DNA of 64,000 nt from Actinomycetospora sp. NBRC 106375 (GTDB taxonomy: Bacteria; Actinomycetota; Actinomycetes; Mycobacteriales; Pseudonocardiaceae). Positions 8,426 through 17,119 of this stretch are shown one piece after another. The translations under genes and the position numbers were made by a program. The DNA lies in assembly GCF_030269665.1 (NCBI RefSeq), contig NZ_BSTS01000007.1:1-64000 (forward strand). Direction: 5' to 3'. Within the stretch, counting starts at the first letter, position 1; each line of letters begins with the position of its first letter. The notes under the pieces are model-generated. The model did not search any database. It was not told the origin of the DNA and was given only the letters and a program-made list of their open reading frames with translations.

Positions 8426-8449
8426 GCCGACGAGGGGTGTCCGGCGGGA

Positions 8450-9274
8450 CTAGTCCTTGCCGCCCGTGGCGGGCTTGTCGGACGAGACCGCACCGTTCGA
8501 GGTGGACCCGGAGACGGCGTCGGTCGCGGTGTGGGTCGGGATCTCCTGACCCGACGCGGCCGACGGCGAGACCGGCGGGGTCGACGTGGACCCGGAGGTC
8601 GTGGCCGGCTTCGGACGCGGTGCCGGCGGCGGCGGGGGCGGCAGCTCCGGCTCGCGGCGGGTCGCCACGACGGCGGCGCCGACACCGACGATCGCGGCCA
8701 CCAAGAGCCACAGGCCCCAGCGGCGGCGCTTCTTCGGCTCCTCGGGCTCGATGCGGGCCGCGAGGTCCTTGCGCACCGAGGTCAGGCCGTCCTCGAGCGA
8801 GCCGCGCACGGTCTCGCCGAGCTCCTGGAGCTCCTTGCTCGAGGTCGGCACGGCCGACTTCTCGAGGCGCTTGCGCGCGTCCTTGGCGTAGACCTTGGCC
8901 TGCTTGCGGGCCTCCTTGGCGGCCTTGTTGGCGCGCTTGCGGGTCTCCGCGCGGGCCTCCTGGGCGCGCGCACGGGCCTCGGCCTGCGCCTCCTCGGCGC
9001 GCTGGCGGGCCTCGGCGCGCGCGTCGAGCACGCGCTGGCGGGCCTCGTCGGCCGCCTTCCGGACGTCCTTGCGGACCTCGGCGCGCTTCTTCGCGCCTTC
9101 CTTGCGGCGCTTCTCGCGCTCCTTGCGGGCCTGCGCCGCGGCCTTCTCGGCCTGCTTCTCGGCCTTCTTGCGGGCGCGCCGGCCCTCCTTGCGCAGATCG
9201 TCCAGGTCCTGCCTGGCCCCGATCACGGTCTTGCTGCTCAACGACTTCACCTCACTCGTCGGTGGGGCGGCCAT
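8450..9274 (-). CDS. CwsA-like coiled-coil membrane protein
   Basis: 274 residues in three parts: a long Lys/Arg/Ala/Glu coiled coil (about 25-150), a single C-terminal membrane helix (WGLWLLVAAIVGVGAAVVA, about 191-210), and a Pro-rich tail starting RREPELPPPPPP. CwsA of M. tuberculosis (Rv0008c) has the same plan: cytoplasmic helices, one C-terminal TM, Pro/Arg tail. It also sits next to the cyclophilin gene in the same relative orientation as here. CwsA binds Wag31/CrgA and supports polar growth. The coiled coil here is about twice as long as in CwsA. Homology is inferred from architecture and position, so the alternative is an unrelated DNA- or envelope-binding protein. Confidence 0.6.
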   Translation of the reverse strand: MAAPPTSEVKSLSSKTVIGARQDLDDLRKEGRRARKKAEKQAEKAAAQARKEREKRRKEGAKKRAEVRKDVRKAADEARQRVLDARAEARQRAEEAQAEARARAQEARAETRKRANKAAKEARKQAKVYAKDARKRLEKSAVPTSSKELQELGETVRGSLEDGLTSVRKDLAARIEPEEPKKRRRWGLWLLVAAIVGVGAAVVATRREPELPPPPPPAPRPKPATTSGSTSTPPVSPSAASGQEIPTHTATDAVSGSTSNGAVSSDKPATGGKD

Positions 9275-9374
9275 GATGCCCCCGGCCCCTGGGGTGCAGG
9301 TGCCCGACCCGCCGGGGCGTCACACCCGCTACTCCATTCGAAGGTCCGCACCGTCCTAGTGGCACGATGGCCCG

Positions 9375-9902
9375 GTGACCACCGCCGACACCCCGACCGC
9401 CACGCTGCACACCTCGAACGGGGACATCAACCTCGTCCTGTTCCCGAACGAGGCGCCCACGACCGTCGCGAACTTCACGGGACTGGCGACCGGCGAGCAG
9501 TCCTACAGCGAGCCGAACGCCAAGGGCGGCAGCAGTGGACCCTTCTACGACGGCACCATCTTCCACCGTGTGATCGCGGGCTTCATGCTGCAGACCGGTG
9601 ACCCGACGGGCACCGGCCGCGGCGGGCCCGGCTACAAGTTCGCCGACGAGTTCCACCCGGACCTGCGCTTCGACCGGCCCTACCTGCTCGCGATGGCGAA
9701 CGCCGGGCCGGGCACCAACGGCTCGCAGTTCTTCATCACGGTCGCGCCCACGACCTGGCTCAACCGCAAGCACACGATCTTCGGTGAGGTGGCCGACCAG
9801 GCCTCCCGCGACGTCGTCGACGCCATCGCCGCGACCGCCACGGGCCCGGGCGACCGTCCCGTCCAGGACATCGTCATCACGTCGGTGTCGGTCGGCTCCT
9901 GA
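9375..9902 (+). CDS. ppiA: Cyclophilin-type peptidyl-prolyl cis-trans isomerase
   Basis: A 175-residue single-domain cyclophilin that isomerises Xaa-Pro bonds, probably in the cytoplasm as no signal peptide is seen. The family core is clear: FHRVIAGFMLQTGDPTGTG holds the catalytic Arg, MANAGPGTNGSQFFIT the active-site Gln/Phe, and HTIFGEV the C-terminal His. The GTG start at 9375 may be leaderless: CACGAT at 9363-9368 ends 6 bases before it. The position beside the CwsA-like gene and upstream of the PH-like and crgA genes matches ppiA (Rv0009) of mycobacteria. Confidence 0.93.
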   Translation: MTTADTPTATLHTSNGDINLVLFPNEAPTTVANFTGLATGEQSYSEPNAKGGSSGPFYDGTIFHRVIAGFMLQTGDPTGTGRGGPGYKFADEFHPDLRFDRPYLLAMANAGPGTNGSQFFITVAPTTWLNRKHTIFGEVADQASRDVVDAIAATATGPGDRPVQDIVITSVSVGS

Positions 9903-9921
9903 CGCCGACCAGGGGGGCGAC

Positions 9922-10773
9922 GTGACCGCCGCCGGGCCCGAGGCCGCGGCGACCTGCGTCCGGCACCCCGACCGCCCCACCGCCCTCGCCTGCACCCGGT
10001 GCGGGCGTCCCGCCTGTCCCGACTGCCTGCGCCCGGCGCCGGTCGGCGCCCACTGCGTCGACTGCGTCGCCGCGCAGAACCGGGCCGCCGGCGAGGTCCG
10101 GCGCCCGCGGGCCGCCGCGCGCCCCGGCGACCGGCCGGTCGTCACGATCACGCTCGTCGTCGTCAACCTCGCCGTCTTCGCGCTCACCGCCCTGTCCGCG
10201 GGCAGCGTGTGGGAGAACATCGCGTCACCGTGGGCGCAGGCCGGATGGCTCGTGCCCGCCGACGTGGCCGCCGGGCAGTGGTGGCGGCTCGTCACCGCCG
10301 GCTTCCTGCACATCGGCCCGCTGCACGTCGCGGTCAACATGTTCGCGCTGTGGGTGCTGGGGCGGGACCTCGAGCTGGTCCTCGGCCGGTGGCGGTTCTC
10401 GCTGCTCTACGCGGTGTCGCTGCTCGGCAGCTCGGCCGCGGTCGTGCTGTTCGGCGATCCCCTGCGGCCCGTCGCCGGCGCCTCCGGGGCGGTGTTCGGG
10501 CTGATGGGCGCGCTGCTCGTGGTGCTGCGCCGCCTGCAGCTCGACCAGGGCCCGGCGCTGCTGACGATCGGCATCAACGTCGTCCTGAGCTTCACGATCC
10601 CCGGCCTCTCGCTGCTCGGGCACCTCGGCGGGCTCGTGACCGGCGCCCTGGTGGCCGTCGCGCTGGTGCACGGGCCGGCCCGGTCACGGCCGGTCGCCGG
10701 GCTCCTCGCCGTCGGCGGGATCGCCGTGGTCCTGGTCGTCCTCGTCGCGGTCCGGGTCCTCGCGCTGTCCTGA
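9922..10773 (+). CDS. Rhomboid-family intramembrane serine protease
   Basis: 283 residues. The N-terminus has a small Cys/His zinc-binding motif (CVRHPDRP...CTRCGRPACPDCL). Six or seven hydrophobic helices follow with the catalytic dyad: Ser188 in GASGAVFG and His234 in GHLGG. The segment HIGPLHVAVNMFALWVLG is the usual rhomboid TM2. It cleaves substrate transmembrane helices; the target is unknown. The GTG at 9922 is chosen because AGGGGGG lies 5-8 bases upstream and the zinc motif starts right after it. It lies 19 bases after ppiA on the same strand, so the two are probably one operon. Its last 90 bases overlap the PH-like gene on the other strand. Confidence 0.9.
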   Translation: MTAAGPEAAATCVRHPDRPTALACTRCGRPACPDCLRPAPVGAHCVDCVAAQNRAAGEVRRPRAAARPGDRPVVTITLVVVNLAVFALTALSAGSVWENIASPWAQAGWLVPADVAAGQWWRLVTAGFLHIGPLHVAVNMFALWVLGRDLELVLGRWRFSLLYAVSLLGSSAAVVLFGDPLRPVAGASGAVFGLMGALLVVLRRLQLDQGPALLTIGINVVLSFTIPGLSLLGHLGGLVTGALVAVALVHGPARSRPVAGLLAVGGIAVVLVVLVAVRVLALS

Positions 10774-11235
10774 CGCGGGCGTCCGTGCGGCCCGGCCCGC
10801 GCGGGCCCGGTGTTCCTGGAGGGCCTCGGCGACCTCGACGGGGTCGGTGCCGAGCTCGAGGCGCCCGAGCACCAGCAGGCGCCCGTCGTCGGGCGCGTCC
10901 CCGTCGCGGGTCTCGACCTCGAGGTAGGCCGCCGGCACTCCGAGCCGGCGCATCCGCACGACCCGCACCGCGTCGACGTGGTCCCAGGGCCAGCGGCGGG
11001 TACCGGTGAGGCCGCGCAGCACGAGCCCGCCGGCGTCGACGCGCAACCGCGGGCGGGCGAACGCCCCCATCGCCGTCACCACGCCGACCGCCACCGCGGC
11101 GATGCCGACGAGCAGGCGCCCGGGCGGGTCGCCGACCGCGAGCGCCCAGGCTCCGAACCCGACCGTCCCCGCCAGGCCGAGCAGCACCGCGGGCCAGGGT
11201 GCGGCCCAGGCGGAAGCCCCGGCGTCCTCTGTCAT
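10684..11235 (-). CDS. PH-domain-like membrane protein (Rv0010c-type)
   Basis: 183 residues. Two hydrophobic segments (WPAVLLGLAGTVGFGAWALA and LLVGIAAVAVGVVTAMGAF) are followed by a bacterial PH-like domain around RLRVDAGGLVLRGLTGTRRWPWDHV. The tail is acidic and probably disordered. ATG 11235 (MTEDAGAS) is preferred; an upstream start at 11262 is possible. The gene occupies the place of Rv0010c, between ppiA and crgA. Function is unknown, perhaps envelope-related. The last 30 codons are antisense to the rhomboid C-terminus. Confidence 0.8.
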   Translation of the reverse strand: MTEDAGASAWAAPWPAVLLGLAGTVGFGAWALAVGDPPGRLLVGIAAVAVGVVTAMGAFARPRLRVDAGGLVLRGLTGTRRWPWDHVDAVRVVRMRRLGVPAAYLEVETRDGDAPDDGRLLVLGRLELGTDPVEVAEALQEHRARAGRAARTPASGQREDPDRDEDDQDHGDPADGEEPGDRP

Positions 11236-11290
11236 CGCCGTCCGTCCACAGGGTCCGTCCACACCGGTGGACGAATGACACGCGTGTGGT

Positions 11291-11545
11291 TCAGCGCCAC
11301 TTCATGGTCATCAGCAGGGACACCACGATGAGCCCGAACCCGATGAGGAAGTTCCACGGACCGAGGTCCTGCATGAACGGGATCGACTCGGAGGCGAGGT
11401 AGTTGACCACCAGCCAGGCGAGCCCGAGCAGGCCGACGCCGAGCATGATCCCGACGTAGACCGGGTGGGACGGCCCCGCGGCGGCGGGACCGGCCTTGGG
11501 CGGCGGCGTGTAGGCCGGCTTGCGGCGGACCTTGGACTTGGGCAC
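11291..11545 (-). CDS. crgA: Cell division protein CrgA
   Basis: 84 residues, the normal CrgA length. A basic [15 protein letters not shown] head precedes two transmembrane helices ([21 protein letters not shown] and [17 protein letters not shown]) separated by a short extracytoplasmic loop with the family-typical [10 protein letters not shown]. CrgA binds FtsZ, FtsI and FtsQ at the septum and recruits peptidoglycan synthases. In actinobacteria it sits next to trpG and the pknB cluster, as here. It is divergent from trpG. Confidence 0.95.
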   Translation of the reverse strand: MPKSKVRRKPAYTPPPKAGPAAAGPSHPVYVGIMLGVGLLGLAWLVVNYLASESIPFMQDLGPWNFLIGFGLIVVSLLMTMKWR

Positions 11546-11610
11546 GACGGCTCCGATCGGGCGGGACGACTCCCGCGCCAGCGTAGTCGACCGGTTCGAT
11601 CACCCGGCCG

Positions 11611-11616
11611 TACGCT
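11611..11616 (+). promoter_or_regulatory. -10 box of trpG (leaderless)
   Basis: TACGCT ends 6 bases before the ATG at 11623, so transcription would begin at or next to the start codon. No Shine-Dalgarno precedes the ATG. Confidence 0.55.
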
Positions 11617-11622
11617 CGGGGG

Positions 11623-12273
11623 ATGCGCGTCCTGGTCGTCGACAACTACGACAGCTTCGTCTACAACCTCGTCCAGTACCTCGCGCAGCTGGGCGCGGAG
11701 CCGGTGGTGCTCCGCAACGACGCCGAGGGCGTGGTCGACCTCGTCGACGAGGTCGACGGCGTGCTCGTCAGCCCCGGTCCCGGGACGCCGGACGACGCCG
11801 GGTCGAGCCTCGAGGTGATCCGGCGCTGTGCCGCCGCCGCGCGGCCGATGCTCGGGGTGTGCCTGGGCCACCAGGCCCTCGGGGCGGCCCACGGTGGCGT
11901 CGTGGAGCGGGCGCCGGAGCTGCGCCACGGCAAGACCTCGCTCGTGCACCACGAGGGCGTCGGCGTGCTCGCCGGCCTGCGCACCCCGTTCACGGCCACC
12001 CGCTACCACTCGCTGACCGTCCGGCCCGACACGCTGCCCGACGTCCTCGAGCCGACCGGCTGGACCGACGACGGCGTGCTCATGGCCATGCGTCACCGGG
12101 AGCTCCCGCTCGAGGGCGTGCAGTTCCACCCCGAGTCGGTGCTCACCGAGGACGGCCACCGCCTGCTCGCGACGTGGATGGGCGCGTGCGGCCACCCGGT
12201 CGACGACGCGGTCGTCCGCGACCTCACCGAGGGCCTGCGGGCCCTGGCGCTCGCGGCGGCACCCCCGGCCTGA
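11623..12273 (+). CDS. trpG: Anthranilate / aminodeoxychorismate synthase glutamine amidotransferase subunit
   Basis: A class I glutamine amidotransferase of 216 residues that passes ammonia from glutamine to chorismate, for tryptophan or folate. The oxyanion strand SPGPGTPDDAG, nucleophile GVCLGHQ (Cys80) and the His/Glu pair in QFHPES are all present. The N-terminus VVDNYDSFVYNLVQYL is diagnostic of TrpG/PabA. No synthase component I is in the window, so use in one or both pathways cannot be decided. Actinobacteria keep this gene beside pknB, and the stops are convergent here with 6 bases between them. Confidence 0.92.
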   Translation: MRVLVVDNYDSFVYNLVQYLAQLGAEPVVLRNDAEGVVDLVDEVDGVLVSPGPGTPDDAGSSLEVIRRCAAAARPMLGVCLGHQALGAAHGGVVERAPELRHGKTSLVHHEGVGVLAGLRTPFTATRYHSLTVRPDTLPDVLEPTGWTDDGVLMAMRHRELPLEGVQFHPESVLTEDGHRLLATWMGACGHPVDDAVVRDLTEGLRALALAAAPPA

Positions 12274-12279
12274 CGGACC

Positions 12280-14229
12280 TCACCCGCCGCCGAAGAGCCC
12301 GCCGCCGTCGTCGCCGCCGCCTCCGCCACCGAAGGCGCCGACGACGACCTGGATGGTGTCGTTGCGCCCGGCCTGGCTCCCCGCACTCGGGTTCTGCGAG
12401 AGGATCTTCCCGACCTGGGACGCGTCGGTGACCTGCTGCGAGGTCTGCGCGATCGATCCCGTGAACCCGGCCTGCGAGAGCTGCTGGGCCGCCTGTGACG
12501 GCGTCTGGCCGACCACCGAGGGCACCGAGAGCTGGTTGCCCCGCGAGACCTGCAGCGTCACCGACGAGTTGCGCGGCACCGTGGAGCCCGCACCCGGCGA
12601 GGTGTCGACGACGGTGCCCGCGGACTGTCCGCCGTCGACCTCCGTCGTGGTGACCCGCAGGCCGACGCCCTCGAGCGTCGTGGTGGCCGTCTGGCGGTCC
12701 TGGCCGACGACGTCGGGCACGCGCAGCGTCTCGCGCTGGCGCCCGATGGTCAGCAGCACCGGCGTGCCGGGCGCGATGAAGCCGCCGGCCGCGGGGTCCT
12801 GGGACAGCACGCGGCCGACCTGGTTGGCGTCGTCGACCTCGCGCTGCTGGGGCACCGGAGCCAGGGTCAGCCCGAGGCGCTGCACGGTCGCCTGCGCCTC
12901 GTTCGCGGTCTGCCCGGACAGGTCGGGCACCTGGACGGGATCGGGCCCCCGACCGACCCGCAGCTCGACGACGCTGCCCGGTTGGACCTCGAGGCCCTCC
13001 GACGGGTTGGTGGTGACGACCTGCCCGACCTGCTGCGGGGTGGACGCGACGGGCACCACCGTCGGGCGCAGCCCGGCGGTCGACATCGACTGCAGCGCCG
13101 CGGCCTGCGGCTGGCCGACGACGGTCGGTACGGCCACGGTGTTGGCCGACGGGGAGAACAGGAAGTACACGCCGGCGAGGGCGGCGAGCAGCGCGAGCAC
13201 GGCGACGACCGCGATGGTGCGGCGGCGCGAGCGCTTGCGGCGGGCCTCGTTCTGCTCGGCCTGCCACGCCGTGAAGTCCTCGACCTCGGCGAAGCCGTCG
13301 GTGGCCGGGGCCGGGTACGCAGCCGGGTGGCCCCCGGTCATGTACTCGGTGCGCTCGTCAGGGGTCATCACCATCGGCGCGCCGGGCTGCTCGCCGCACA
13401 GGACGCGATAGAGGTCCTCCCGCATCTCGTCGGCGGTCTGGTACCGGTTCGACGGGTTCTTGGCCAGCGCCTTGAGCGTGATCGCGTCGAGGTCCAGCGA
13501 CACCCGCGGGTTGATCTCCGACGGGGCCGGCGGGTCCTCCCGCACGTGCTGGTAGGCGATCGCCACCGGCGAGTCGCCGGTGAAGGGCGGGCGGCCGGTG
13601 AGCAGCTCGAAGAGCACGCACCCGGTCGAGTAGACGTCGGAACGGGCGTCGACCGACTCGCCGCGGGCCTGCTCCGGCGAGAGGTACTGCGCGGTCCCGA
13701 TCACCGCGGCGGTCTGGGTGACCGCCGGCTGGGCGTCGGAGAGCGCGCGGGCGATGCCGAAGTCCATCACCTTGACCGCGCCGGCCGGGGTGATCATGAC
13801 GTTCGCGGGCTTGACGTCGCGGTGGATGATCCCGTGGCGGTGGGAGAAGTCGAGCGCGGCGCAGACGTCGGCGAGGACCTCGCAGACCCGGTAGGGCTCC
13901 ATCGGGCCCTCGGTCTTGACGATGTCGCGCAGCGTCCGGCCCGCCACGTACTCCATGACGATGTAGGGCAACGGGACGTCGTCGGTGGGCGTCTCGCCGG
14001 TGTCGTAGACCGCGACGATCGCCGGGTGGTTCAGGGCCGCGGCGTTCTGGGCCTCGCGCCGGAACCGCACCTGGAACTGCGGGTCGCGCGCGAGGTCGGC
14101 GCGCAGCACCTTGATGGCCACGTCACGACCCAGGCGCACGTCGCGCCCGCCGTGCACCTCCGACATCCCGCCGTAGCCGAGGGCGGGCCCGAGCTCGTAG
14201 CGGTCGGACAGGAGTCGTGGGGTGGTCAT
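12280..14229 (-). CDS. pknB: Ser/Thr protein kinase PknB with four PASTA domains
   Basis: 649 residues. The kinase domain (1-~280) has Lys40 in DVAIK, HRDVKP with Asp138, DFG, and activation-loop Thr171 and Thr173 ([17 protein letters not shown]), the same numbering as M. tuberculosis PknB. A juxtamembrane linker leads to one TM (~340-360) and four extracellular PASTA repeats, which bind muropeptides or lipid II. A glycine-rich tail ([11 protein letters not shown]) is unusual. PknB controls septal and polar peptidoglycan synthesis. The ATG at 14229 lies just 2 bases past the pknA stop, so it is the last gene of the fhaA-to-pknB run. Confidence 0.97.
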   Translation of the reverse strand: MTTPRLLSDRYELGPALGYGGMSEVHGGRDVRLGRDVAIKVLRADLARDPQFQVRFRREAQNAAALNHPAIVAVYDTGETPTDDVPLPYIVMEYVAGRTLRDIVKTEGPMEPYRVCEVLADVCAALDFSHRHGIIHRDVKPANVMITPAGAVKVMDFGIARALSDAQPAVTQTAAVIGTAQYLSPEQARGESVDARSDVYSTGCVLFELLTGRPPFTGDSPVAIAYQHVREDPPAPSEINPRVSLDLDAITLKALAKNPSNRYQTADEMREDLYRVLCGEQPGAPMVMTPDERTEYMTGGHPAAYPAPATDGFAEVEDFTAWQAEQNEARRKRSRRRTIAVVAVLALLAALAGVYFLFSPSANTVAVPTVVGQPQAAALQSMSTAGLRPTVVPVASTPQQVGQVVTTNPSEGLEVQPGSVVELRVGRGPDPVQVPDLSGQTANEAQATVQRLGLTLAPVPQQREVDDANQVGRVLSQDPAAGGFIAPGTPVLLTIGRQRETLRVPDVVGQDRQTATTTLEGVGLRVTTTEVDGGQSAGTVVDTSPGAGSTVPRNSSVTLQVSRGNQLSVPSVVGQTPSQAAQQLSQAGFTGSIAQTSQQVTDASQVGKILSQNPSAGSQAGRNDTIQVVVGAFGGGGGGDDGGGLFGGG

Positions 14230-14231
14230 CC

Positions 14232-15638
14232 TCAGAACTCCTGACAGGTCACGGTGACGGTCTCCCCGCGGGGGACCTCACCGCTCGGGGAGACGGAGAG
14301 GACGCGACAGGCCGAGTCGTCGTTCGGGGTGCCGCCCAGCACCGTCTTCACCTCGGGGTCGAGGCCGAGCTGGCGCAGCCCCGCGGCGGCGGTCTGCGCG
14401 GACCGTCCGAGGTACTCGACCTGGTTCACCGAGACCGTGTTGCCGGACGCGGTGCTCGAGGTCGTGCGCGAGCTGCGCGTCGTGGTCGGGCTGGGCGTCG
14501 TGGTGGTGGACGACGCGGTGGTGGTCGGCGCCGGCGGCGGCGCGGAGGTCTCCGCGGAGTTGACGACCCAGAGCACGCCGGCGAGCAGCAGGAGCGCGAC
14601 CACGGCGAGGGCCGCGACCGTGCCCCACGGCCCGCGACGCCGCGGCTCCTCCGGGCGCGACGCCCAGCGGTCGGGCCGCTCCGCACCGCGCGGCGGGGAG
14701 GTCTCGCGCATCGCGGGCGCGACGCGCGTGGCCGGGTTGACGCGCTCGGTCGGCGCCATCGCCTGGCCGGGCAGGGGCAGCGGGTCGCCCCGCCGCACGG
14801 CCGCGACGGCCTGGGCGAACTCCCCGCCCGTGGCGTAGCGCTGGCGCGGGTCCTTCGCGAGCGTCGCCTCGATGAGCTGGCGCACCACCGGCGGGACGTC
14901 GTTCGGCAGCGGCGGCAGCGGGTCGCGGATGTGCATCATCGCGACCGTCACCGCGTTCTCGGACAGGAACGGGCGGCGCCCCGCGAGGCACTCGTAGCCG
15001 ACGACGCCCAGCGAGTAGACGTCCGAGGCGGGCCCGGCGTCGCCGCCGCCCGCCTGCTCGGGCGCGATGTAGTGGGCCGTGCCCATGACCATGCCCGAGC
15101 GCGTCACCGGCGCCGCGTCGATGGCCTTGGCGATGCCGAAGTCGGTGATCTTCACCTGGTTCGTCGGCGTCACCAGGATGTTGCCCGGCTTGACGTCGCG
15201 GTGGATCAGCCCGCGCTCGTGCGCGGCCTCGAGGGCGTGGCCGCACTGCTCGAGGATGTCGAGCGTGTAGTCGACCCCGAGACGCCCGTGCACCGCCAGG
15301 ATCTGGGCGAGCGGCTCGCCGCGGACGAGCTCCATGACCAGGTATGCCGTGGGCACCTGGACGGTGCCGTTGGCGGTGGCCCACTCGGTGGTGGTCTCGC
15401 CGTAGTCGTGGACCGCGGTGATGCCGGCGTTGGACAGCGAGCCGGCCGTGCGCGCCTCGGTGCGGAAGCGGTGCAGGAACTCGGGGTCGCCGGTGAGCTC
15501 CGCTTTGAGGATCTTCACGGCGACGGTCCGGCCGAGGCGCGAGTCCTCGGCCTCCCAGACCTCGCCCATGCCGCCGACGGCGATCCGCCGCCCGAGCCGG
15601 TAGCGGTCGCCGATGAGGGAGCCGGTCGTCGGTGCCAT
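14232..15638 (-). CDS. pknA: Ser/Thr protein kinase PknA with an extracellular PASTA-like domain
   Basis: 468 residues. The kinase has Lys42 (VAVK), HRDVKP with Asp148, DFGIAKAI and GTAHYIAPEQ. A linker, one TM (~339-361) and a Thr/Ser-rich extracellular stalk follow. The last ~65 residues (TVSVNQVEYLGRSAQTAAA...GETVTVTCQEF) resemble a single PASTA repeat with two Cys that could form a disulfide. PknA of M. tuberculosis has no PASTA domain, so this is a difference. PknA acts with PknB on division and shape proteins. ATG 15638 overlaps the pbpA stop by one base (TGATG). The reading frame continues far upstream, but the family start and the overlap fix this start. Confidence 0.95.
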   Translation of the reverse strand: MAPTTGSLIGDRYRLGRRIAVGGMGEVWEAEDSRLGRTVAVKILKAELTGDPEFLHRFRTEARTAGSLSNAGITAVHDYGETTTEWATANGTVQVPTAYLVMELVRGEPLAQILAVHGRLGVDYTLDILEQCGHALEAAHERGLIHRDVKPGNILVTPTNQVKITDFGIAKAIDAAPVTRSGMVMGTAHYIAPEQAGGGDAGPASDVYSLGVVGYECLAGRRPFLSENAVTVAMMHIRDPLPPLPNDVPPVVRQLIEATLAKDPRQRYATGGEFAQAVAAVRRGDPLPLPGQAMAPTERVNPATRVAPAMRETSPPRGAERPDRWASRPEEPRRRGPWGTVAALAVVALLLLAGVLWVVNSAETSAPPPAPTTTASSTTTTPSPTTTRSSRTTSSTASGNTVSVNQVEYLGRSAQTAAAGLRQLGLDPEVKTVLGGTPNDDSACRVLSVSPSGEVPRGETVTVTCQEF

Positions 15639-17119
15639 CAGCCGTTGTTCCCCAGGGCGGCGGCGATGACGGCGCGGCCGACCGGCGAGGCCACCGAGCC
15701 ACCGGTGGCCTCCTCGCCGCGGTTGCCGCCGCGCTCGACGATGACCGACACGGCGATCTGCGGGTTCGGCACGGGGCCGAACGCGTCGTACCAGGTGTGC
15801 GGCGGGTTGGTCTTCGGCGAGGCGCCCCACTCGGCCGTGCCGGTCTTGGAGGCGATCTGCACGCCGGGGATCCTGCCCTGGCCCGACCCATTGTTCTCCG
15901 ACCCGATCATCAGCTGCGTCAGCGTGTCGGCGGTCGACTGCGAGAAGGCCCGCTGCAGGCGGTCGGGCTCGGTGGACTCGACGGTCGAGAGATCCTGGCC
16001 CTGGATCTGCGACACGGTGGTCGGGGTCATCGGCACACCCCCGTTCGCGACCGTCGCGGTGATCATGGCGTTCTGCAGCGGGGTGAGCCGCACGTCGCGC
16101 TGCCCGATGCCGGACTGGGCGACCGAGGCGCCGTCGGCCATCGGCCCGGTCTCCGACGCCTCGACCGGCATCGGCACGGTCAGCCCGGGATTCCCGAAGC
16201 CGAGCGAGGTGGCCATGGCCCGCAGGCGGTCGGCCCCGACCTGCACGGCGAGCTGGGCGAACGGCCCGTTGCAGGACTTCGCGAACGCGGTCGCGAACGG
16301 CACGGTGGCCCCGGGCCCGCACGGCTTGCCGTCGTAGTTCTCCAGCGTCGTCGTGCTGTCCGGCAGCGTGATCCGCGGCGCGGCGGTGACCGGGCTGTTC
16401 GGCTGGATCATGCCCGCCTCGAGCGCCGCCGCGGTGTTCACGATCTTGAACGTGGAGCCGGGCGGGTAGGTCTCGCTGGTCGCGCGGTTGGTCAGCGTCG
16501 GGGGATCGTCCTCCGAGAGCTGGTTCCAGGTGTTCTGCTGGACCGTGCCCGAGTGGCTGGCCAGCGGGTTCGGGTCGTACGACGGCGTCGAGACCATCGC
16601 CAGGATCTCGCCGGTCTGCGGGCGGATCGCGACGACCGAGCCCTGGTAGCCCCGCGAGGTCATCGCGTCGTACGCCGCGCGCTGCACGCGGGGGTCGATG
16701 CTCAGGACGACGTTGCCGCCGGCCGGGTCGCGCCCGGTGACGGCGTCGGAGATCCGCCGCACGAACAGGCGGTCGTCGGTGCCGTTGAGCACCGGGTCCA
16801 TGGCGCGCTCCATGCCGCCCGCGCCGTAGATCTGGGAGTAGTAGCCGGTCACGGGCGCGTAGAGCGGCCCGTCGGTGTACTGGCGCAGGTAGCGCAGCCG
16901 GTCGCCGGGGTCGGGGCTCTGCACGCTCTGCGCGAGCACCTCGCCGCCGGCCGAGATCTGGCCGCGCTGGCGGGCGTACTCGTCCAGCAGGACACGGGCG
17001 TTCCGGGGGTCCGCGCGGTACTCGTCGGCCTTGACGACCTGGATCCAGGTGGCCTGCCCCAGCAGGAGCAGCACCAGCACCATGACCGCGAGGGAGACCC
17101 GTCGCAGCGGGGTGTTCAC
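15638..17119 (-). CDS. pbpA: Penicillin-binding protein PbpA (class B transpeptidase)
   Basis: 493 residues, as in M. tuberculosis PbpA. A basic N-terminus and one TM anchor (LAVMVLVLLLLGQATWIQ) precede the dimerisation and transpeptidase domains. The active-site motifs are SxxK in PPGSTFK (Ser222, the same number as in mycobacteria), SCN in AKSCNGPF and KTGTAEW. It cross-links peptidoglycan at the septum or pole and pairs with RodA. GTG 17119 is chosen because GAGGAGA precedes it and it overlaps the rodA stop as GTGA. It is a known PknB target in mycobacteria. Confidence 0.96.
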   Translation of the reverse strand: MNTPLRRVSLAVMVLVLLLLGQATWIQVVKADEYRADPRNARVLLDEYARQRGQISAGGEVLAQSVQSPDPGDRLRYLRQYTDGPLYAPVTGYYSQIYGAGGMERAMDPVLNGTDDRLFVRRISDAVTGRDPAGGNVVLSIDPRVQRAAYDAMTSRGYQGSVVAIRPQTGEILAMVSTPSYDPNPLASHSGTVQQNTWNQLSEDDPPTLTNRATSETYPPGSTFKIVNTAAALEAGMIQPNSPVTAAPRITLPDSTTTLENYDGKPCGPGATVPFATAFAKSCNGPFAQLAVQVGADRLRAMATSLGFGNPGLTVPMPVEASETGPMADGASVAQSGIGQRDVRLTPLQNAMITATVANGGVPMTPTTVSQIQGQDLSTVESTEPDRLQRAFSQSTADTLTQLMIGSENNGSGQGRIPGVQIASKTGTAEWGASPKTNPPHTWYDAFGPVPNPQIAVSVIVERGGNRGEEATGGSVASPVGRAVIAAALGNNG

